From DASTCC01 sp035711465 (lineage in GTDB: Bacteria; Acidobacteriota; Vicinamibacteria; Vicinamibacterales; SCN-69-37), in NCBI GenBank assembly GCA_035711465.1, contig DASTCC010000041.1, positions 1-5,917 on the forward strand: a stretch of 5,917 nt of DNA, read 5' to 3'. Of the stretch, positions 1 through 5,917 are shown one piece after another; the stretch's first letter is position 1; each line of letters begins with the position of its first letter. The position numbers and the translations under genes were made by a program. The notes under the pieces were generated by a model, which saw only the letters and a program-made list of their open reading frames with translations, was not told the origin of the DNA and did not search any database.

Positions 1-1563
1 CTGCGATCCGAAGTAGAGCAGCCGCGGATCGTGGCGCGACAGCCGGATCGGCGCGTTCCAGTTCCATCGCAGCGTCTGGCCCGGCGGATTCTGCGGCTGA
101 ATCCGGCGCCGCTCGCCGGTGAACGGATTGAAGCGCACGAGCGCGCCGTACTGCGCCTCGGTGAAGACCACCGACGGATCGGTGGGATCGATCTGCAGCG
201 AGAAGCCGTCGCCGCCGGTGGTCACGTACCAGTCGTCGTTGACGATGCCGTCGCTGTGGCGCGTCGCGCTCGGTCCGCCGAGCGAGTTGTTGTCCTGCGT
301 GCCGCCGTAGACGTAGTAGAACGGCTCGCGCAGGTCGACGGCGATCGCGTAGAACTGCGTCAGCGCCATCTGCCCGTGGAACTGCCAGGTCTCGCCGCGA
401 TCGCGCGACTGGTAGATGCCGCCGTCGTTGCCGAGCACCAGGTGGGTGTTGTCGGCCGGGTTGATCCAGAGCGCGTGATGATCGACGTGCACGCCGCGGC
501 CGGGAATGTTGGTGTGGAACGTCGCGCCGCCGTCGGTCGAGGTCGCGAGCTGCGTCTGCAGCACGTAGACGCGCTCGGGATCGGTGGGATCGCAGCGGAC
601 CTGGCCGTAGTACATCGACGAGGCCGGCATCTCGTTGCGTCGCGTCCAGGTCGCGCCGGCGTCCGTCGATCGGAACACGCCGCCGGTCTTGCCCTCGATC
701 ACCGCGTAGACCGTCGCCGGTCGAGATCCACAGATCGAGATCCCGATGCGTCCGACCGGATCGGCCGGCAGGCCGGCGCCGAGCTTCGTCCAGGTCTCGC
801 CGCCGTCAGTCGACTGGTAGATGCCGCCGTCGGCGCCGACGTTGACGAAGCTCCAGTCGCGGCGCTCGCGATGCCACGCGGCGGCGTAGATCCGATCGGG
901 CGCCGACGGATCGATGGCGACGTCGACGATGCCGGCGCGCTCGCCGGCCGAAAGGACTTTCCGCCACGTCCGGCCGCCGTCGCGCGTCTTCCACAACCCG
1001 CGCACGCCGTTCTTCTTCGCGTCGTGATGCCACAGCGAGCCGAGTACGCTGGCGAACACGACGTTCGGATCCGCGGGATGGATCGCGATCCGGCCCATGT
1101 GCTGGGCGTCGGCGAGCCCCATCTGCTGCCAGGTCCGCCCGGCATCGGTGCTCTTGTACGCGCCGCTGCCCCACGAAGTGCTGCGCAGGTTGCGCATGTT
1201 CGGCTCGCCGGTCGAGACCCAGACGATGTCCGGGTTCGACGCCGACAGGGCGATGCCGCCGAGCGACACGGTCTCTTCCCGATCGAACGTCGGCGTCCAT
1301 GTCGTGCCGCCGTTGACCGTCTTCCAGACGCCGCTCGACGCCGTCGCGACGTACATCACCTTCGGATCGCGCTCGAGCACCGCCAGATCGACGATGCGCG
1401 TGCCGGTGGCGCCGGGGCCGATGTTGCGCCACTGGAGATGAATCGGCACGTCGGCCGCGGCGGGCGTCGCCGTCTGCGCCATCGGCAGCGCGGCGGCGAC
1501 CAGGAACGAGACGCCGGCGATCGGCGCGAGCCAGGCGCGACGCGTGTTCGCGGCCGCGCTCAT
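1..1563 (-). CDS. Secreted VPS10/sortilin-like Asp-box (BNR) beta-propeller protein, C-terminus beyond window
   Basis: The minus-strand frame is open from an ATG at 1563 to the window edge: 521 codons with no stop, so the protein is truncated by the edge, not broken. Residues 1-37 look like an export signal: RR at 8-9, a hydrophobic stretch at about 11-29, and Ala-rich candidate cleavage sites around 30-37. Seven Asp-box-type motifs (S/T-x-D-x-G-x-T-W/F) start near residues 82, 138, 193, 251, 299, 342 and 386, e.g. STDGGETW at 251-258. Between them are blade motifs of the form DPxxPxxV (about 162, 218, 325, 459). This is the fold of the sortilin N-terminal/BNR glycosyl-hydrolase-like family; from memory, acidobacterial members reach about 1,000 residues, so roughly half is missing. 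Substrate and catalytic activity cannot be told; many family members are not proven hydrolases. The start overlaps the stop of the upstream M24 peptidase (ATGA), with a GGTGA purine stretch just before it, which suggests translational coupling. Confidence 0.93.
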   Translation of the reverse strand, partial: MSAAANTRRAWLAPIAGVSFLVAAALPMAQTATPAAADVPIHLQWRNIGPGATGTRIVDLAVLERDPKVMYVATASSGVWKTVNGGTTWTPTFDREETVSLGGIALSASNPDIVWVSTGEPNMRNLRSTSWGSGAYKSTDAGRTWQQMGLADAQHMGRIAIHPADPNVVFASVLGSLWHHDAKKNGVRGLWKTRDGGRTWRKVLSAGERAGIVDVAIDPSAPDRIYAAAWHRERRDWSFVNVGADGGIYQSTDGGETWTKLGAGLPADPVGRIGISICGSRPATVYAVIEGKTGGVFRSTDAGATWTRRNEMPASSMYYGQVRCDPTDPERVYVLQTQLATSTDGGATFHTNIPGRGVHVDHHALWINPADNTHLVLGNDGGIYQSRDRGETWQFHGQMALTQFYAIAVDLREPFYYVYGGTQDNNSLGGPSATRHSDGIVNDDWYVTTGGDGFSLQIDPTDPSVVFTEAQYGALVRFNPFTGERRRIQPQNPPGQTLRWNWNAPIRLSRHDPRLLYFGSQ

Positions 1564-2942
1564 TTGATCACCCACAGCGACGTCTGCGGTCCGGACATGT
1601 AGGTGGGCGGCCCGGTCTTGGACGTGATCTGATCTTCTTCGCGCTGCATCGCCACCAGCGCGCCGCCCCACTCGGGCACCGCAGTGCGGGTGCGGAACTC
1701 GAGCGAGAACCACTCGCTGCCCTGGAGCGGCGTGCGCGGATGCGCGCCGTAGCGCTCGGGCCAGTCGAACACGGTCCAGGTTCCGGCGTCGTGCACCCAG
1801 TAGCCCTGCACGTGCGAGTAGACGAGCAGATCGATCCCGGCAGCTTTGCCCGCCGCTTCGGACCGCGTCTTGATGTCGATGCCGGTGCGGCCGGCGAGGA
1901 TCTCGGCGGCGTGGATCTCGGCGCCTGTGACGGAATCGGCAAACGCTTTGACGAGGCCCGGCGGCGGCGCCGTCTCGCCCTCGCGGAGCACGTAGCCCAT
2001 CTTCTGCTGATCGGTCACCACGCCGGCGAGGCGCACGCCAAAGTCGACGTGGAGCACGTCGCCGCGCTCGATGACCGGGTTGTCGGCGTCGTCGAGCGCG
2101 ATCACCTTGCCGTCGCGGTAGCGCTGGATGTCGAGACTTGCCGGGAAGTTGAACTCGAAGTTCTGTCGCTTGCGCTCCGCCGTGATCCAGTAGTGCACGT
2201 CCATCAGCGTCGTCTTGCCGGGCGTGATCACTTCGTTGGACAAGGCGCGCTCGAGGATCTTGTAGGTGGCGATGGACGCTTCGGTTTCGACGGCGTCCTC
2301 TTCGGGCGTGTGCACCGAGACGTAGTCGACGAGGAGGGGCTCGGACGTGACCACGCGCGCCGCCAGCGCCGGGCCGATCGCGTCGGTGAAGTAATCCTTG
2401 AGCTCGGCGGTGAGGCCGTCCGCCATGCTGATGGTGCGCGACTGATTGATCGCGATGCGCTTCGGCTGGCGCGCGGCGACGTACTTCTGGAGGTGCGGCT
2501 TCAGGCCCTCTTCGCCGTAGCTCTGGCTGGTGCCGTAGAAGGCTTTGAGGTGGCCGGAGAGATGCGTGCCGATGACCGTCGTCTCGAGGCCGGCAGTGCC
2601 GGCGTCATAGAGGAGGTAGGCGTTGCGGTGGCCGTACCAGCCGGTGATGCCGTTGCCGCCGAAGAGCTCGACCGCCGGATCGGGGCCGTTCTCGCGGCTG
2701 ATGATGGCCCAGAGATCGATCTGATGCTTGCGCATCAACGGCAGCAGGTGCTGGCGCATCTTCGCGGCCTTCATCGACCACTCGCGCTCGGTGCGGGCGC
2801 GGACGCTGTCGGGTGTCAGCGATCCGACAGGGGTCTGACCCTGCTCCGACCCTACTCCGACCCCGGTCTGACCCGCGTCTGACCCCACCGCGCAGCCGGC
2901 GCTCGCGGCGATAGCGATACTCACCAGACATGCCCGCAGCAT
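1560..2942 (-). CDS. Exported M24-family metallopeptidase (Xaa-Pro aminopeptidase-like), probable lipoprotein
   Basis: A complete 460-residue protein. Residues 1-17 form a short hydrophobic signal ending in SAGC, a loose lipobox with Cys17 as the possible lipidated residue. Residues 19-40 are a low-complexity linker made by a DNA tandem repeat (listed separately). An N-terminal creatinase-like domain spans about 45-205 and the pita-bread M24 catalytic domain about 215-445. Candidate metal ligands, by alignment from memory, are D300 in HVDFG, D311 about 11 residues later, H377 in SHVQGYWVHD (H384 as the second conserved His), E415 in WFSLEF and E435 or E436 in QREED. M24 enzymes are dinuclear-metal peptidases, often cutting X-Pro bonds. 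Here the usual GHG and EPG contexts are altered, so the substrate is uncertain. The start is supported by GAGGAG 8 nt upstream and by the signal sequence. Its stop overlaps the start of the propeller gene, so the two are likely one operon. Confidence 0.93.
   Translation of the reverse strand: MLRACLVSIAIAASAGCAVGSDAGQTGVGVGSEQGQTPVGSLTPDSVRARTEREWSMKAAKMRQHLLPLMRKHQIDLWAIISRENGPDPAVELFGGNGITGWYGHRNAYLLYDAGTAGLETTVIGTHLSGHLKAFYGTSQSYGEEGLKPHLQKYVAARQPKRIAINQSRTISMADGLTAELKDYFTDAIGPALAARVVTSEPLLVDYVSVHTPEEDAVETEASIATYKILERALSNEVITPGKTTLMDVHYWITAERKRQNFEFNFPASLDIQRYRDGKVIALDDADNPVIERGDVLHVDFGVRLAGVVTDQQKMGYVLREGETAPPPGLVKAFADSVTGAEIHAAEILAGRTGIDIKTRSEAAGKAAGIDLLVYSHVQGYWVHDAGTWTVFDWPERYGAHPRTPLQGSEWFSLEFRTRTAVPEWGGALVAMQREEDQITSKTGPPTYMSGPQTSLWVIK
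2823..2888 (-). repeat. Six-unit 11-bp tandem array (TCYGACCCNNN on the plus strand) inside the M24 gene
   Basis: Plus-strand units start at 2823, 2834, 2845, 2856, 2867 and 2878: TCCGACAGGGG, TCTGACCCTGC, TCCGACCCTAC, TCCGACCCCGG, TCTGACCCGCG, TCTGACCCCAC. GACCC recurs at exact 11-bp steps (2837, 2848, 2859, 2870, 2881); the unit at 2823 is degenerate. GGGTCTGACCC at 2831-2841 is an 11-nt palindrome apart from its centre base. Three units equal 11 codons, so the array is read in frame as residues 19-29 (VGSDAGQTGVG) and 30-40 (VGSEQGQTPVG). It begins exactly two residues after the lipobox-like Cys17. I recall GGGTCAGACCC-like short repeats as scattered elements in some acidobacterial and deltaproteobacterial genomes, but cannot verify this here. 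Confidence 0.9.
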
Positions 2943-2950
2943 TCGAAAGG

Positions 2951-2956
2951 CTCCTC
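2951..2956 (-). promoter_or_regulatory. Ribosome binding site of the M24 peptidase gene
   Basis: On the minus strand the sequence reads GAGGAG, followed by 8 nt (CCTTTCGA) and the ATG at 2942. This is a near-ideal Shine-Dalgarno and spacing. It fixes the start in front of the signal peptide rather than at any internal Met; the next one is residue 57, inside the mature domain. Confidence 0.8.
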
Positions 2957-3004
2957 GTGTTTGGGACGGGCGGCATCATCCCATAACGGCATCCGTTGCG
3001 TGAA

Positions 3005-3026
3005 CTGCCTGCATGGCAGCGATGCA
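3005..3026. repeat. Overlapping short inverted repeats in the divergent intergenic region
   Basis: The 129-bp gap between the divergent M24 and permease genes must hold both promoters, but I see no convincing -35/-10 pair on either strand. It does contain CTGCC-TGCAT-GGCAG (3005-3019), with 5-bp arms around 5 nt. Overlapping it is TGCAT-N7-ATGCA (3010-3014 and 3022-3026). The TGCAT at the centre of the first repeat is the left arm of the second. A regulator binding site is possible, but arms this short also arise by chance. Confidence 0.3.
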
Positions 3027-3071
3027 AACAAATCGACGCGCGCCTTCGGCAGCTTCGCTAGTGTGGTCGCC

Positions 3072-5489
3072 ATGGCTCGCTACCTCGATGCGGTCGTGCT
3101 CGATGCCACGCAGGTCGTGCGGCGACTGAGACGTCGCTGGACCGGCGCGCTGGCGGTCCTCGTCACCGTCGCGCTGGTCGTCGGCGCGGGGACTTCGCTC
3201 CTGGCGGTCGTGAGCGCGACCCTGGTTCGTCCGCTGCCGTATCCGGATGGCGATCGACTCTTCGTCATCCAGACCCAGCCGCCCGGCACCTCGAGCCGCG
3301 CCGATCGCGGGCCGCTTCACGCGATCGACATCGCCCGCTTCCGGCGGGAGCTGACGACCGTCGAAGCGGTCGAGGGCGCCTGGGCGCGCGACCGCGCCCT
3401 CGGCGGGGCAGGCGAGCCGGTCAGCGTCGAAGCGGCGCAGGTGACACCGGGATTCCTGACGCTCCTCGGCGCCCGCATCGCCGCCGGGCGTTTCTGGACC
3501 GACGCCGAGGACGACGCCGACGCGCGCGTCGCCGTGATCAGCCACGGGCTCTGGCAGCGGCAGTTCGGCGGCGATCCTGGCGTCGTCGGCCGAACCATCC
3601 GGCTCGATCGCGAGGCCTACCAGGTCATTGGCGTCCTCGCGGCCGGATTCCGGCCGAGCTTCATCGTGTCGGAGCTGTGGACGCCGCTGCATCTGGCCGA
3701 CGGCGCCAACACGCCCAATCCGCGCAACACCTATATCCCGACGATCGCTCGGGCGCAGCCGGGGATCTCGGAAGCGGTGCTGCGCGACGAGGTCCAGGCG
3801 GCGATGCGGCGAATCGTCGCCGATCTGCCGGCGACGCACAACGGCTGGAGCGCCGACGTCCTCTCGCTGCGTGAACAGGAGTACGGCGATCACGGCCGTG
3901 CGTTCGCGATGCTCGGCGCCGCCATCGGCGTCCTGGCGCTGATCGCGATCGCCAACCTCGCCAACCTGCGTCTGGCGCGCGCGATCGCCGAGCGCAACGA
4001 GATCGGCATGCGCCTCGCGCTCGGCGCATCGTGGCTCCACCTGGTCCGCCTGCAGCTCGTCGAAGACGTGTTGCTCGGGGCGATCGGCGCCGGGCTCGGC
4101 GTGGCCTTGGCCTTCATCTCGGTGCCGCTGCTGATGGGCCTGGATCCGAACGCGTCGAGAACGCTCGGGCAGATCTCGATCGACTGGGCGGTCGTCGGCG
4201 CGGCGGCGGCGCTGGCGTTGGCCGTCTCGGTAACGTCGGGTCTCGTGCCCGTGATGCGCGAAGCGAGGCGTCAGTCCCTGACCGGCTCGTCCGGGCGCCG
4301 CGCCGTCGGCTCGCGCCGCGACACGCGGTTCCGGCGTCTGCTGGTCGCTGCCGAAGCCGGGCTCGCGCTCGTGCTCCTCGTCGTCGGCGCGCTGATGCTG
4401 GCGACGGTCTCGCGGCTTTCAGAACGCGGCCTCGGCTTCGATGCCGCCAACGTGCTCGCGGCGCAGATGCGGCTGCCCGAGTCGGCGTATCCCAACACGC
4501 GCGCCCGCGCCCGCGTCGTCGCCGACGTGCTCGAGGCCGTGCGAGCGCTGCCCGGCGTCGTCGCCGCCAGCACCACGCAGAATCCATTCCGGCGCGGCAT
4601 CTTCTTCGTAACCCAGGTCGAGATCGAAGGACGGCGGACGCCGGATGGCGCCGGCCACTTCGTGCAGTTCCGCCGCGCCAGCGACGGCTATTTCGAGACG
4701 ATGCGAATCCCCGTCCTCGACGGTCGCGCGATCAGCGCCCGAGATACCGTCGATTCGCCGCAGGTCGCGATCGTGAGCCAGTCGATGGCGGAGCGTTTCT
4801 GGCCGGGCGAGCGCGCGGTCGGTCGACGGATCACGCGCGCCGGTTCGACGCTCGAGGTGGTCGGCGTCGTCGGCGACGTGCGCGACGTCGGCGCGGCGCA
4901 GCCTCCGGGGCCGACGGTGTACGTGGCCTACGCGCAGAACAACGCCGCGATCGCCGTGGCGACGATGGTCGTCCGCACGGCCGGTCCGCCCGCCGACGCC
5001 GTCGCGGCGATCCGCGCGAAAGTGCTCGAGATCGATCCCGATCTGCCGCTCGAAGGTGTCGGCGAAGTGGCGGAGTTCATGACCATCACGCTCGGGCCCG
5101 ATCGCTTCCGCGGCACGCTGCTCGGCGTGATCGCGGGACTCGGCCTGCTGCTCGCCGCGGTCGGCATCTATGGCGTCACCGCGTGCGCGGTCGAAGAGCG
5201 CACGCGCGAGATCGGCGTGCGCCTCGCCCTGGGCGCGAACGCGCGCGGCGTCTGGTGGCTGGTGGTCGCGCAGGCAGTGAGGACGGTCGCCTTCGGCGCC
5301 GCCGCGGGTGCGGCGGCGTCGGCGGCCGTCGTCTTCGCTCTTCGAACGGCGGTGCCGAATCTCGACTGGGCCGACGCCTGGTCGGTTGCGCCGGCCGCTG
5401 CCGTTCTGGCGGTCGCGGCGTGCGTGGCGGCGGGCATCCCGGCGGCGTTCGCGCTTCGCGCCGATCCCACCGTGGTCCTCCGCCAATAG
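3072..5489 (+). CDS. ADOP-type ABC permease (duplicated MacB-core/FtsX permease), complete
   Basis: An 805-residue inner-membrane protein of MacB/FtsX-like permease type, with the domain order duplicated as in the acidobacterial duplicated orphan permeases. A basic N-terminus (VRRLRRRW, about 16-23) precedes TM1 (about 26-47) and the conserved LVRPLPYPDGDRL (51-63). Periplasmic core 1 spans about 48-270. FtsX unit 1 has TMs near 277-297, 330-352 and 373-395. TM5 (about 423-446) leads into periplasmic core 2 (about 450-670). FtsX unit 2 has TMs near 681-702, 731-756 and 770-795. Both FtsX units carry the same cytoplasmic motif, EIGMRLALGAS (310-320) and EIGVRLALGAN (713-723), the loop that contacts the ATPase in MacB-like transporters. 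No ATPase gene is in the window, as the 'orphan' name implies; the substrate is unknown. ATG 3072 was chosen because homology starts there. The frame stays open to a TTG at 2961, but those 37 extra residues look unlike the family. Neither start has a good Shine-Dalgarno. Confidence 0.92.
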   Translation: MARYLDAVVLDATQVVRRLRRRWTGALAVLVTVALVVGAGTSLLAVVSATLVRPLPYPDGDRLFVIQTQPPGTSSRADRGPLHAIDIARFRRELTTVEAVEGAWARDRALGGAGEPVSVEAAQVTPGFLTLLGARIAAGRFWTDAEDDADARVAVISHGLWQRQFGGDPGVVGRTIRLDREAYQVIGVLAAGFRPSFIVSELWTPLHLADGANTPNPRNTYIPTIARAQPGISEAVLRDEVQAAMRRIVADLPATHNGWSADVLSLREQEYGDHGRAFAMLGAAIGVLALIAIANLANLRLARAIAERNEIGMRLALGASWLHLVRLQLVEDVLLGAIGAGLGVALAFISVPLLMGLDPNASRTLGQISIDWAVVGAAAALALAVSVTSGLVPVMREARRQSLTGSSGRRAVGSRRDTRFRRLLVAAEAGLALVLLVVGALMLATVSRLSERGLGFDAANVLAAQMRLPESAYPNTRARARVVADVLEAVRALPGVVAASTTQNPFRRGIFFVTQVEIEGRRTPDGAGHFVQFRRASDGYFETMRIPVLDGRAISARDTVDSPQVAIVSQSMAERFWPGERAVGRRITRAGSTLEVVGVVGDVRDVGAAQPPGPTVYVAYAQNNAAIAVATMVVRTAGPPADAVAAIRAKVLEIDPDLPLEGVGEVAEFMTITLGPDRFRGTLLGVIAGLGLLLAAVGIYGVTACAVEERTREIGVRLALGANARGVWWLVVAQAVRTVAFGAAAGAAASAAVVFALRTAVPNLDWADAWSVAPAAAVLAVAACVAAGIPAAFALRADPTVVLRQ

Positions 5490-5577
5490 TCCGGTAAGCG
5501 GTCACCGTCGCCGGTGAACGGCCAGCACGGCGCGCCGAGCCGTATCGCGCGGCCCGCTTCGTGCGACGATCCGGACG

Positions 5578-5917
5578 ATGACGCCTGGCGTCCGGCGCTG
5601 GCTGATCTTCGCATCGATCTGGGCGGCAGCGACGCTGCTCTGGACGCTGGTTGCGGCCTCGTCGCCCACTGAAACTCCGCTGCAGGCGCTCCCGTTCGGC
5701 GCCGCGCAGATGGGCGTCGCGGCGCTGCTGGCGCTTGGCGTCTGGAGACTGACCGCGGCGGTGCCGTGGGCGCCGCATTCGATCCGCTTCTACGTCGTTC
5801 ACGGCGCCGCGATGGCCGCCTTCGCGCTGCTGTACGCCTGTGCGCCGCTCACCATCTCGGTGTGGATGGTCGGCACGCGGCGCGCCATCGAGTCGGCAAT
5901 GATGATCGGCGCGTGGA
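5578..5917 (+). CDS. Polytopic membrane protein, N-terminal part; possibly a LytS/YpdA-like sensor histidine kinase
   Basis: The frame is open from ATG 5578 to the right edge: 113 codons and no stop. Three hydrophobic segments are visible at about residues 8-28, 38-60 and 71-95. They are joined by short loops containing SSPTETP (28-34) and RLTAAVPWAPHSIRFYVVH (57-75). The layout (short basic N-terminus, Trp-rich first helix, a W-x-L-T...VPW turn and an R-F-Y-x-x-H helix) resembles the membrane sensor region of acidobacterial LytS/YpdA-type histidine kinases as I remember them. The His-kinase and ATPase domains would lie beyond the window, so this is a guess; another multi-pass membrane protein fits equally. 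No clear Shine-Dalgarno precedes the ATG, and no upstream in-frame alternative looks better. It lies 88 bp after the permease stop on the same strand, so co-transcription is possible. Confidence 0.6.
   Translation, partial: MTPGVRRWLIFASIWAAATLLWTLVAASSPTETPLQALPFGAAQMGVAALLALGVWRLTAAVPWAPHSIRFYVVHGAAMAAFALLYACAPLTISVWMVGTRRAIESAMMIGAW

Noticed and set aside
31..1602. Plus-strand open frame of 523 codons opposite the propeller gene
   Set aside because: The opposite strand encodes seven Asp boxes, blade motifs and a signal peptide. The plus-strand product is Arg/Ala/Val/Asp-rich with no domain and is a GC-driven antisense shadow.
1740..2882. Plus-strand open frame of 380 codons opposite the M24 peptidase
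   Set aside because: Its composition is the antisense image of the peptidase codons. The recognisable fold, ligands and Shine-Dalgarno all belong to the minus strand.
2823..2888. CRISPR-like array
   Set aside because: The period is 11 bp with 3-bp gaps and there are no spacers of normal length. It is a short tandem repeat, not CRISPR.
2961..3071. 37-residue N-terminal extension of the permease from the TTG at 2961
   Set aside because: The segment is hydrophilic with two close Cys, does not match the family N-terminus, and lies where promoters for both divergent genes are expected.
2976..4040. Minus-strand 354-codon frame over the permease 5' half and the intergenic region
   Set aside because: The product is Arg/Asp/Gly-rich without domains, and it overlaps the conserved permease N-terminus.
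4031..5497. Plus-strand 488-codon and minus-strand 355-codon frames over the permease 3' half
   Set aside because: Both are Arg-rich shadow frames. The permease frame carries conserved FtsX motifs and clear membrane segments across the same bases.
5502..5517. Possible terminator hairpin TCACCG-TCGC-CGGTGA just after the permease stop
   Set aside because: The stem is only 6 bp with no T-run after it. A second stem nearby (ACGGC at 5527-5531 with GCCGT at 5539-5543) also lacks a T-tract. Stems this small are expected by chance at this GC content.
5168..5802. Minus-strand frames spanning the permease end and the last gene
   Set aside because: Low-complexity Arg/Pro/Ala-rich products with no start signal. 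The plus strand gives a coherent membrane-protein N-terminus from 5578.

Overview
The window reads as a piece of a high-GC bacterial chromosome, most likely an acidobacterium (Vicinamibacterales-type soil lineage). This rests on strong G/C third-position bias, a large permease of the acidobacterial duplicated orphan permease (ADOP) type, and a secreted Asp-box/VPS10-like beta-propeller protein next to an M24 peptidase. All three families are abundant in that phylum. The taxonomy is inferred from gene content only; there is no rRNA or marker gene.

Layout. Two genes run leftwards on the minus strand. A predicted exported M24-family metallopeptidase (1560-2942) overlaps by an ATGA the start of a secreted, sortilin/BNR-type beta-propeller protein (1-1563). 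The propeller gene is open to the left edge, so only its first 521 residues are present. A 129-bp divergent intergenic region (2943-3071) follows. On the plus strand is a complete 805-residue ADOP-type permease (3072-5489), with two MacB-periplasmic-core/FtsX units and eight predicted membrane segments. After an 88-bp gap comes the first 113 residues of a polytopic membrane protein (5578-5917, open to the right edge). It resembles the N-terminal sensor part of LytS/YpdA-like histidine kinases. Every gap is shorter than 300 bp.

How the genes work together. The M24 peptidase and propeller protein form a tight, probably co-translated pair. Both carry export signals, so they probably act in the cell envelope or outside it, plausibly in peptide or protein processing. 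The permease points the other way, has no ATPase gene in the window, and has no evident functional link to the pair.

The most unusual thing seen is a 66-bp tandem array (2823-2888) of six 11-bp units, consensus TCYGACCCNNN. It lies inside the peptidase gene directly behind the lipobox-like cysteine and is translated in frame as two 11-residue repeats. It looks like a mobile or expandable short DNA repeat that has become part of a protein linker. I do not see a new multi-gene system here; the rest is ordinary acidobacterial gene content.
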